A program made the position numbers and the translations under genes. From assembly GCA_030147305.1 (NCBI GenBank), contig JASLAE010000481.1:1-5471 (forward strand): 5,471 nt of DNA, in the 5' to 3' direction. Positions 1 through 5,471 of the stretch are shown piece after piece. The notes beneath the pieces are model-generated. The model had not been told where the DNA came from and ran no database searches. It saw nothing but the letters and a program-made list of their open reading frames with translations. The DNA comes from Cesiribacter sp. Its GTDB lineage: Bacteria > Bacteroidota > Bacteroidia > Cytophagales > Cyclobacteriaceae. Within the stretch, counting starts at the first letter, position 1, and each line of letters starts with the position of its first letter.

Positions 1-113
1 TTTTGTTTATGGGTACAGGCATTTTGCCTGTTGACTTTTCATAAGAACTTAAGCACTCATGATAAAAGCTAAATAAAGGCCTGACCATAATATTTGGTTA
101 TTCACAGCATTGC
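1..113. other. Non-coding left flank, no recognisable gene
   Basis: This is A/T-rich sequence downstream of the leftward patatin gene. Two short frames on the + strand are open from the left edge, ending at 42-44 and 70-72, but they are too short to show that a gene ends here. Apart from the small hairpin listed separately I see no RNA gene, repeat or promoter that can be supported. Confidence 0.5.
15..31. terminator. Small hairpin, weak terminator candidate
   Basis: The arms ACAGGCA (15-21) and TGCCTGT (25-31) form a perfect 7-bp stem with a 3-base loop, about 85 bases beyond the patatin stop codon. On the leftward strand the stem is not followed by a T-run. On the rightward strand only a broken T-stretch follows (TGACTTTTC). 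It could end patatin transcription or that of a gene to the left of the window. The lack of a proper U-tract keeps this tentative. Confidence 0.25.
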
Positions 114-881
114 TTAAGAAAGCTGCTTCACCCCCTGGGCATCCAGAAACTTGCAGGCATAATCATAGCCAGCCTGGTAAAACACTTCCAGCGCATCTCG
201 TTCCATAAAGCCATGTTTGCCCATCTCCTCTGGTTCCAGAAACCAGTCACAGAGTTCCTTTGTCCTGGCAACGGAAGCTTCTATGCCAATCCAGATAGTA
301 CGATACATAATTTCTTTGAGTCCATCCAGGGGTACCTTGTCCGGAATGTGGTTAACGGATACTCCGATCAGTCTTTCGCATTTACCGGCAAGCGGCTCGG
401 CCGGCAGGTTGCTCACCAAACCCCCGTCTACATACTGCCGCCCCTCAATCTCCACAGGCTCAAAGACAATTGGTACTGCACAGGTTGCCTCCAGCAGCTT
501 CACCAGATCTCCTTCCCTGAATACATGCTGCTTGCCATTGTTCAGGCAGGTGCTGGTCAGCAGTACCCGCATGGGCAGATCTTCCAGCCGGTCGTAACGA
601 AGGTAAGGCTTTACCAGCTCCCCGATCTTACCATGTTTCAGCAGGCCAAAGCGGGGCCTGTGCAGGTTCATCACTTTGCCAAATGGCTCTTTCATCCAGA
701 TATCAAACATTTCGTCGGGGCTGTAGCCACTGGCGTAAAGCACAGCATTGAGCCCGCCGGAGCTGGTTCCGCACATGATGTCCGGCGCAATGCCCCGTTC
801 CAGCAAGGCCTTCAACACTCCTACCTGTCCCATGCCCCTGTACGCACCGCCAGAAAACACTAATCCATTTTTATACTGCAT
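114..881 (-). CDS. Patatin-like phospholipase family protein (lipid acyl hydrolase)
   Basis: This is a complete 255-residue serine hydrolase of the patatin family, which cleaves acyl chains from phospholipids or other lipid esters with a Ser-Asp dyad. The motifs are in the expected order. A glycine-rich oxyanion-hole loop, SGGAYRG, lies at residues 10-16. The nucleophile elbow GTSSG is at 38-42, with Ser40 as the nucleophile. The catalytic-Asp motif DGG is at 152-154 (Asp152), followed by the usual NLP. The length fits a single-domain bacterial patatin, and there is no signal peptide or membrane segment, so a cytosolic or peripheral location is likely. I chose the ATG at 881 because the family normally starts a few residues before the glycine loop. 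A longer version from a TTG at 911 would add ten unconserved residues. No strong Shine-Dalgarno is present. The oxyanion loop has Ala13 where most members have a third Gly. The gene stands alone, divergent from icmF. The natural substrate cannot be read from the sequence. Confidence 0.93.
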   Translation of the reverse strand: MQYKNGLVFSGGAYRGMGQVGVLKALLERGIAPDIMCGTSSGGLNAVLYASGYSPDEMFDIWMKEPFGKVMNLHRPRFGLLKHGKIGELVKPYLRYDRLEDLPMRVLLTSTCLNNGKQHVFREGDLVKLLEATCAVPIVFEPVEIEGRQYVDGGLVSNLPAEPLAGKCERLIGVSVNHIPDKVPLDGLKEIMYRTIWIGIEASVARTKELCDWFLEPEEMGKHGFMERDALEVFYQAGYDYACKFLDAQGVKQLS

Positions 882-938
882 CTGTTCCGCTTCAATTTTT
901 AACCTATTCAAAAACTTTTCAGTAGCAGAACGGTAAAA

Positions 939-946
939 CTAAAGTA
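939..946 (-). promoter_or_regulatory. Weak -7-like element upstream of patatin
   Basis: Read leftward, these bases are TACTTTAG, one mismatch from the Bacteroidota -7 consensus TAnnTTTG, 57 bases before the patatin ATG. No good TTG-type -33 element sits at the right distance; only GTTC lies near 964-967. This is the best candidate in the region but is weak. Confidence 0.18.
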
Positions 947-995
947 GAGTTTGCCTTCTCCCGAACGAGCGTTAGCAAATCAGGCGTAAATGCCT

Positions 996-1003
996 TATTT
1001 TTG
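996..1003 (+). promoter_or_regulatory. Candidate Bacteroidota-type -7 promoter element for icmF
   Basis: TATTTTTG is an exact match to TAnnTTTG, the -7 consensus of the primary sigma factor in Bacteroidota. A TTA at 972-974, 21 bases upstream, could act as a degenerate -33 TTG element. Transcription would start near 1008-1011 and give an icmF leader of about 80 bases. A/T-rich matches of this kind arise by chance, so position and spacing are the main support. Confidence 0.35.
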
Positions 1004-1036
1004 CAATCGATTGTAGCAGTACCTATTTGCCGTCAG

Positions 1037-1053
1037 GCTGCTTTCTTAGCAGT
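1037..1053 (+). other. Short stem-loop in the icmF leader
   Basis: GCTGCT (1037-1042) pairs with AGCAGT (1048-1053), with one G-T wobble, around the loop TTCTT. It lies within the predicted untranslated leader, 36 bases before the start codon. It has no T-run and does not resemble a known riboswitch. A role in mRNA stability or translation is possible but not shown. Confidence 0.25.
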
Positions 1054-1089
1054 AGCAGGCTTATTTTCAAGCGATTAAATTTTTCTACC

Positions 1090-4000
1090 ATGTCTCAGAC
1101 TACGGTTGCTCCTTATAAACCTAAACACCACATCCGCATCGTTACGGCGGCTTCCCTTTTCGACGGGCACGATGCCGCCATTAACATCATGCGCCGCATT
1201 ATTCAGGCCACCGGCTGCGAGGTAATTCACCTGGGCCATAACCGTTCGGCGCAGGAGATTGTGGACACGGCCATTCAGGAAGATGCCCAGGCCATTGCCA
1301 TTACCTCCTACCAGGGTGGCCATGTGGAGTTTTTCAAATATATATTTGATCTGCTGAAGGAGCGCGGCGCCGGTCACATCCGCATCTTTGGCGGTGGTGG
1401 TGGCACCATTTTACCCACAGAGATTGAGGAACTGCATGCCTATGGCATTACCCGCATCTACTCGCCCGACGATGGCCGGTCTATGGGCCTGCAGGGCATG
1501 ATCAATGACATGGTGCAGCAGTGCGACTTCCCCACAGGCCAGAACCTGAACGGTGAGGTGGTGAACCTGAAAAACAAACGCCCTAAAGATATTGCCCGCC
1601 TGATCTCTGCAGCCGAGAACTTCCCGGAGGAATTCGCCAGGATCAGAGAGCAGCTTACAGCTTCACCTGCCAATACAAAGCAGCCTGTTACCAAAACCAC
1701 ACCCGTGCTGGGTATTACCGGTACCGGCGGAGCGGGTAAAAGCTCACTGGTCGACGAGCTGGTGCGCCGCTTCCTGCTGGATTTCCCAGAGAAGCGCATT
1801 GCCATTATTTCGGTAGACCCCTCCAAGCGCAAAACAGGCGGCGCCCTTTTGGGAGACCGTATCCGGATGAATGCCATCGCCAACGAGCGGGTGTATATGC
1901 GCTCCCTGGCTACCCGCCAGAGCAACCTGGCCCTGAGCAAATATGTACAGGATGCCATAGACATCGTGAAGGCTGCCGATTTTGATCTGATCATTCTGGA
2001 GACTTCCGGCATTGGCCAGTCCGATACGGAGATTACAGAGCACAGCGATACCAGCCTCTATGTGATGACGCCGGAGTATGGCGCCGCCACCCAGCTGGAA
2101 AAGATCGATATGCTCGATTTTGCTGATCTGATTGCCCTTAATAAATTCGATAAACGCGGTGCACAGGATGCCCTGCGTGATGTCAAGAAACAGTACAAGC
2201 GCAACCACAATCTCTGGGACGCCAAAGACGAGGAATTGCCGGTATACGGCACCATTGCTTCGCAGTTCAACGATCCTGGCATGAACAAGCTTTACAAGGC
2301 TGTAATGGACAAGATTGTGGAGCGGACCGGGGTGGAAGCCCTGAACAGCTCTTTTGCCATTACCGACGAGATGAGCGAAAAGATCTTCATCATCCCTCCT
2401 GCCCGTACCCGCTACCTGTCTGAGATTTCAGAGAACAACCGCAGCTACGACAGCTGGGTAGAGCAGCAAGCGGGTGTGGCCCAGACGCTTTTTGGCCTCC
2501 AACAGTCTCTCAACAGCCTGCAGAACAGCCGCCTCGAAGACCGGGATAGGCTGATCAAAGGGTTACACGAAGAATTTGAGCGCGTAAAGCTGGAGCTGGA
2601 TCCCAAGAACTGGAAGCTGATCCAGGAATGGCCGGAGAAAGCGCAAAAGTACCGCCAGGATGCGTTTGTGTACCAGGTGCGTGGCAAAGATATTAAAGTA
2701 GAAACTTTTCACAAAACGCTTTCCGGCACCAAAGTGCCCAAGATTGCGCTGCCCCGCTATACTGCCTGGGGCGATATTTTGCGCTGGTGCCTGCAGGAAA
2801 ACGTACCGGGCGAGTTCCCCTATACCGCCGGTGTATTTCCGTTCAAGCGCCAGGGCGAGGACCCTACCCGTATGTTTGCGGGCGAAGGTGGGCCGGAGCG
2901 AACCAACCGCCGCTTCCACTACGTAAGCAAAGGCATGCCTGCCGCAAGGCTTTCCACCGCCTTTGATTCCGTTACGCTCTATGGCAACGATCCCGACCTG
3001 CGTCCCGATATCTGGGGCAAGATTGGCAACTCCGGCGTAAGCATTTGCTGCCTGGACGATGCCAAGAAGCTCTACAGTGGCTTTAACCTCTCCGACCCTA
3101 CCACCTCAGTGTCCATGACCATCAACGGACCGGCGGCAATGCTTACCGGCTTCTTTATGAACGCGGCCATTGACCAGCAGTGTGAGCTTTATATCAAGCA
3201 TCATGGACTGCAGGAAGAAGTAAACCGGAAGATTGAAGCTATATATAAAGAAAAAGGCGCTGCACGCCCGCAGTATAGTGGTCCGCTACCTGAGGGGAAT
3301 GATGGCCTGGGGCTGATGCTGCTGGGCGTAACGGGCGACCAGGTGCTGCCGCGTGAGGTGTACGAGGGGATTAAAGCTAAAACTGTAGCTGCCGTACGCG
3401 GTACGGTGCAGGCCGATATCCTGAAGGAAGACCAGGCCCAAAACACCTGCATCTTCTCCACAGAGTTCTCGCTACGCCTGATGGGCGATATGCAGCAGTA
3501 CTTTATTGAAAATAATATCCGAAACTTTTATTCGGTGTCCATTAGCGGTTACCACATTGCCGAGGCAGGTGCCAACCCCATATCTCAGCTGGCCTTTACG
3601 CTGTCTAATGGCTTTACGTACATTGAGTACTACCTGAGCCGCGGTATGGACATCAACAAGTTTGCGCCCAACCTGAGCTTCTTCTTCTCAAATGGCACAG
3701 ATGCAGAATACTCGGTGATTGGCCGGGTAGCACGTCGCCTCTGGGCCAAAGCACTGCGCAACAAGTACGGGGCCGACGAACGAAGCCAGATGCTGAAATA
3801 TCACATCCAGACCAGCGGACGCTCCCTGCACGCGCAGGAGATCGACTTCAACGACATTCGCACCACGCTGCAGGCACTCTATGCCATATATGACAACTGC
3901 AACTCGCTGCACACCAATGCCTACGACGAGGCCATCACCACGCCAACGGAGGAAAGTGTGCGCCGGGCCATGGCCATCCAGCTGATCATTAACCGGGAGC

Positions 4001-4497
4001 TGGGACAGGCAAAGAACGAAAACCCGCTGCAGGGTGCTTTTATTATTGAGGAGCTGACCGAGCTGGTAGAAGAAGCTGTATTGAAGGAATTTGACCGCAT
4101 TACTGAGCGGGGTGGTGTCTTGGGCGCGATGGAAACCATGTACCAGCGCAGCAAGATCCAGGAAGAAAGCCTCTACTATGAAACATTAAAGCATACGGGT
4201 GAGCTGCCCATTATTGGGGTAAACACCTTCCTGAGCTCAAAAGGTAGCCCTACCGTTACGCCGGGCGAAATCATCCGGGCAACCGAAGAAGAGAAGCGGG
4301 CACAGATAGAAACGGTACAAAACCTGCAGCAGCGCAATGAACAGCAGGCGAAAGAGCAGCTCCGCACCCTGCAGCTCCTGGCCATCCAGAACAAGAACGT
4401 CTTCGAAGGCATCATGGAAGCTGCCAAGTACTGTAGCCTCGGCCAGATCACCAATGCCCTGTTTGAAGTAGGCGGGCAGTACAGGCGGAATATGTAA
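1090..4497 (+). CDS. icmF: Fused isobutyryl-CoA mutase IcmF (B12-binding, G-protein chaperone and mutase domains)
   Basis: This complete 1135-residue cytosolic enzyme interconverts isobutyryl-CoA and n-butyryl-CoA by adenosylcobalamin radical chemistry; known IcmFs also slowly interconvert isovaleryl- and pivalyl-CoA. Residues about 15-150 form the B12-binding domain: SLFDGHDAA with the cobalt-ligand candidate His27, then SYQGGH and a GGGGG loop. Residues about 200-430 form the MeaB-like GTPase chaperone that gates cofactor loading: P-loop GTGGAGKS (211-218, Lys217), DPSKRKTGG (from Asp243), ETSGIGQSD (304-312) and base-binding NKFD (351-354). A helical linker (about 440-545) leads to the substrate barrel. 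There, aligned by eye to methylmalonyl-CoA mutase, Phe596 and Gln784 replace Tyr89 and Arg207, the isobutyryl-CoA signature; His822 in SISGYH matches His244. The C-terminus GGQYRRNM is intact. The start is the ATG at 1090; a TTG at 1027 would add 21 unconserved residues. There is no strong Shine-Dalgarno and no frameshift. It is monocistronic here, ending before a shared terminator. A role in valine catabolism or branched fatty-acid priming is inferred. Confidence 0.97.
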   Translation: MSQTTVAPYKPKHHIRIVTAASLFDGHDAAINIMRRIIQATGCEVIHLGHNRSAQEIVDTAIQEDAQAIAITSYQGGHVEFFKYIFDLLKERGAGHIRIFGGGGGTILPTEIEELHAYGITRIYSPDDGRSMGLQGMINDMVQQCDFPTGQNLNGEVVNLKNKRPKDIARLISAAENFPEEFARIREQLTASPANTKQPVTKTTPVLGITGTGGAGKSSLVDELVRRFLLDFPEKRIAIISVDPSKRKTGGALLGDRIRMNAIANERVYMRSLATRQSNLALSKYVQDAIDIVKAADFDLIILETSGIGQSDTEITEHSDTSLYVMTPEYGAATQLEKIDMLDFADLIALNKFDKRGAQDALRDVKKQYKRNHNLWDAKDEELPVYGTIASQFNDPGMNKLYKAVMDKIVERTGVEALNSSFAITDEMSEKIFIIPPARTRYLSEISENNRSYDSWVEQQAGVAQTLFGLQQSLNSLQNSRLEDRDRLIKGLHEEFERVKLELDPKNWKLIQEWPEKAQKYRQDAFVYQVRGKDIKVETFHKTLSGTKVPKIALPRYTAWGDILRWCLQENVPGEFPYTAGVFPFKRQGEDPTRMFAGEGGPERTNRRFHYVSKGMPAARLSTAFDSVTLYGNDPDLRPDIWGKIGNSGVSICCLDDAKKLYSGFNLSDPTTSVSMTINGPAAMLTGFFMNAAIDQQCELYIKHHGLQEEVNRKIEAIYKEKGAARPQYSGPLPEGNDGLGLMLLGVTGDQVLPREVYEGIKAKTVAAVRGTVQADILKEDQAQNTCIFSTEFSLRLMGDMQQYFIENNIRNFYSVSISGYHIAEAGANPISQLAFTLSNGFTYIEYYLSRGMDINKFAPNLSFFFSNGTDAEYSVIGRVARRLWAKALRNKYGADERSQMLKYHIQTSGRSLHAQEIDFNDIRTTLQALYAIYDNCNSLHTNAYDEAITTPTEESVRRAMAIQLIINRELGQAKNENPLQGAFIIEELTELVEEAVLKEFDRITERGGVLGAMETMYQRSKIQEESLYYETLKHTGELPIIGVNTFLSSKGSPTVTPGEIIRATEEEKRAQIETVQNLQQRNEQQAKEQLRTLQLLAIQNKNVFEGIMEAAKYCSLGQITNALFEVGGQYRRNM

Positions 4498-4518
4498 GAG
4501 GCCCAGCATCTATAACTC

Positions 4519-4637
4519 CGTCATTGGGTCTACACCCCATCATTTCAAGACTACGCGTCCTGGCGCATCGCGGCAATCTGGTTTTTGTGCGTCCCAGAGC
4601 CAGATTGCCACGTCAGCTGCGCTCCCTCGCAATGACG
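4519..4637. repeat. Imperfect inverted repeat, resembling a dispersed intergenic repeat
   Basis: The outer ends CGTCATTG (4519-4526) and CAATGACG (4630-4637) are perfect complements. So are the inner blocks GGCAATCTGG (4572-4581) and CCAGATTGCC (4600-4609), separated by 18 bases, and between them GCGCA (4563-4567) and TGCGC (4618-4622). The right arm is compact (38 bases), while the left arm is 63 bases, so the left seems to carry about 25 extra bases. From memory, elements reading GTCATTGCGAG...GGCAATCT recur between genes in many bacterial genomes, including Bacteroidota. The copy number here cannot be seen from one window. It has no ORF and is not a transposon with coding capacity; a REP- or MITE-like element is the likely class. 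Confidence 0.6.
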
Positions 4638-4651
4638 ACATTAGACAAAAG

Positions 4652-4680
4652 AAAAGCAGGCTTGTTGAAGGCCTGCTTTT
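4652..4680. terminator. Bidirectional intrinsic terminator between convergent genes
   Basis: AAAAGCAGGC (4652-4661) and GCCTGCTTTT (4671-4680) form a perfect 10-bp stem around a 9-base loop. On the + strand the stem runs into a T-rich tail through 4689, which suits termination of icmF 155 bases after its stop. On the - strand the A-rich bases from 4647 give a T-rich tail, so it can also end the leftward gene, whose stop codon is about 42 bases before the stem. Confidence 0.88.
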
Positions 4681-4721
4681 TTCTTTTTTAATCGCATTTC
4701 ATCCATATAATTATTAGAAAA

Positions 4722-5471
4722 TCAGCTATTCTCATAATGATCTAAAATATCAAGAATCTGCTGTTCGTAGTTGTATATATCTTCTAATACATTAAGCGGC
4801 TCTTTTATCTCTAATTTGTCTTTGCTGAAGAGACTGATGTATTTTTTTCCTCCATTCAGATGTAGGCGCACGATGGGTTTGCGATTGTTATCATCCAGTA
4901 ATATACCGAAATAAGATTGGGTATCACGATGGTGAATTCTAACAACTGGGATCTTTCTTCTTGCAATAGCACGTACAATTTGAAATCCTTCCAATTCTTC
5001 ATCTGAAGTTTTGATATTTGGATTTACAACATCTGCTAATGGCACTTCTGGAGTCGCTTCTGGCTGTTCTACGATTTTAGATGCTTTACCCACTTCACTA
5101 TTTAAAGCTGAAGTTAAACGATCACTCACCCTTTCGCTTACTAATTGCGTAAAGCTTTTATGCACAAGCTCTTTAAATTCCATCATTACCTTCTCTGTAA
5201 ATCTGCCTCCAAAGACTTGGGAGGCAAAGTAGCGGGTAAAGTCATTACTCGGTTCCTGAAGCTCAGCAGTCATTAGTTTCTTTATCTCTTTAATATATTT
5301 GAGACTACTGGCTGTAGATAAAATGGTATCAATGTTAAAATTTGATTTATGAAATTTGGCTATTTCTACAATTGTAGAATCCTTAAGTTTTGTTATATCA
5401 AACTCGAGAAATGGTTTCTCATCCATTTTATTAGAATGTTCTAAGTCTGTATAGAATCTGTATTCTATACC
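4722..5471 (-). CDS. Predicted restriction-endonuclease-like protein, HsdR N-terminal-domain family (partial, 5' end outside window)
   Basis: The frame stays open to the right edge, so this is the last 249 residues of a longer protein. The ATG at 5426 is an internal Met, not the start: the codons before it read GIEYRFYTDLEHSNK, which fits the family pattern at the end of the nuclease-like domain. Relatives I recall are roughly 340-370 residues, with an N-terminal PD-(D/E)XK-type domain like type I restriction subunit HsdR, so about 100 residues including the catalytic site would lie beyond 5471. Visible parts, numbered in the fragment, are a helical middle region (about 30-125) with FASQVFGGRFTEKV, an acidic, proline-bearing linker (about 126-155) and a conserved C-terminal domain with EELEGFQIVRAI and GILLDDNNRKPIVRLHLN (189-206). 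It is described in databases as a type I or type IV restriction endonuclease-like protein, but no DNA cleavage is proven for this group to my knowledge. Low G+C suggests acquisition. No methylase or specificity subunit is visible. Confidence 0.75.
   Translation of the reverse strand, partial: GIEYRFYTDLEHSNKMDEKPFLEFDITKLKDSTIVEIAKFHKSNFNIDTILSTASSLKYIKEIKKLMTAELQEPSNDFTRYFASQVFGGRFTEKVMMEFKELVHKSFTQLVSERVSDRLTSALNSEVGKASKIVEQPEATPEVPLADVVNPNIKTSDEELEGFQIVRAIARRKIPVVRIHHRDTQSYFGILLDDNNRKPIVRLHLNGGKKYISLFSKDKLEIKEPLNVLEDIYNYEQQILDILDHYENS

Larger units (their letters stand above)
4498..4721. other. Convergent intergenic region with repeat and terminator
   Basis: This 224-base gap separates the stop codon of icmF from that of the leftward gene. 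It holds the inverted repeat at 4519-4637 and the terminator at 4652-4680, listed separately. I see no convincing small gene or RNA gene in it. Confidence 0.6.

Noticed and set aside
1..72. Possible 3' end of a rightward gene entering from the left edge
   Set aside because: Two + strand frames are open from the edge (to 44 and to 72), but 13-23 residues with no recognisable motif cannot support a gene.
48..118. Inverted 8-mers CTTAAGCA (48-55) and TGCTTAAG (111-118)
   Set aside because: The match is mostly the 6-base palindrome CTTAAG, and one copy overlaps the patatin stop codon. Chance is the simpler explanation.
725..733. A GCCACTGG string resembling part of a cobalamin-riboswitch B12 box
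   Set aside because: It lies inside the patatin coding region, more than 350 bases from icmF, with no surrounding riboswitch fold. The string is explained by the codons of the patatin gene.
213..863. Long open frame on the + strand opposite the patatin gene (216 codons)
   Set aside because: It is an antisense shadow of a gene with clear catalytic motifs. Its translation shows no domain and is rich in Gln, His and Pro, as expected for an out-of-frame reading.
882..911. N-terminal extension of the patatin from a TTG codon at 911
   Set aside because: It adds ten charged residues not expected in the family. The ATG at 881 is followed directly by the glycine loop, as in most relatives.
982..1002. 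AGGCG/TGCCT hairpin followed by TTATTTTT, resembling a terminator
   Set aside because: The stem is only five pairs with a G-T wobble, and no gene reads rightward into it. The T-rich tail is better read as the candidate -7 element of icmF.
1027..1089. N-terminal extension of icmF from a TTG codon
   Set aside because: The 21 extra residues resemble no conserved IcmF N-terminus, and they overlap the leader hairpin and predicted untranslated region. The ATG at 1090 gives a typical short lead before the B12 domain.

Overview
The window looks like the chromosome of a Bacteroidota bacterium, plausibly a Cytophagales relative such as the Pontibacter/Hymenobacter group. The genus is a guess. Supporting signs are an IcmF of the Bacteroidota-like length and layout, start sites without strong Shine-Dalgarno sequences but with A/T-rich leaders, and a TAnnTTTG-type promoter candidate. 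The large central gene is about 55% G+C (99 of 180 bases in three lines counted by hand).

Layout from left to right. Positions 1-113 are non-coding as far as can be seen and hold one small hairpin. A patatin-like lipid acyl hydrolase gene runs leftward (114-881). A divergent intergenic region (882-1089) carries the probable icmF promoter and a short leader hairpin. The complete icmF gene (1090-4497, 1135 residues) encodes a fused adenosylcobalamin-dependent isobutyryl-CoA mutase: B12-binding domain, then G-protein chaperone, then substrate-binding barrel. The gap after it (4498-4721) holds an imperfect inverted repeat that resembles dispersed intergenic repeats, then a symmetrical terminator that can serve both convergent genes. 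Last, a low-G+C gene runs leftward from beyond the right edge (4722-5471). It is the C-terminal part of a predicted restriction-endonuclease-like protein (HsdR N-terminal-domain family), and its nuclease domain lies outside the window.

How the genes work together: nothing shows that the three share a pathway. IcmF is self-contained, carrying its own cofactor chaperone, and would link isobutyryl-CoA (valine-derived, iso-fatty-acid primer) with butyryl-CoA. The patatin is divergently transcribed and may act in lipid turnover. The right-hand gene differs sharply in base composition (58 of 180 bases G+C in three counted lines) and looks like accessory, possibly defence-related DNA next to a core metabolic gene.

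I did not find a clearly new biological system here. The items most worth a second look are the asymmetrical inverted repeat after icmF, the edge-truncated nuclease-family gene, and the substrate-selecting residues of IcmF.
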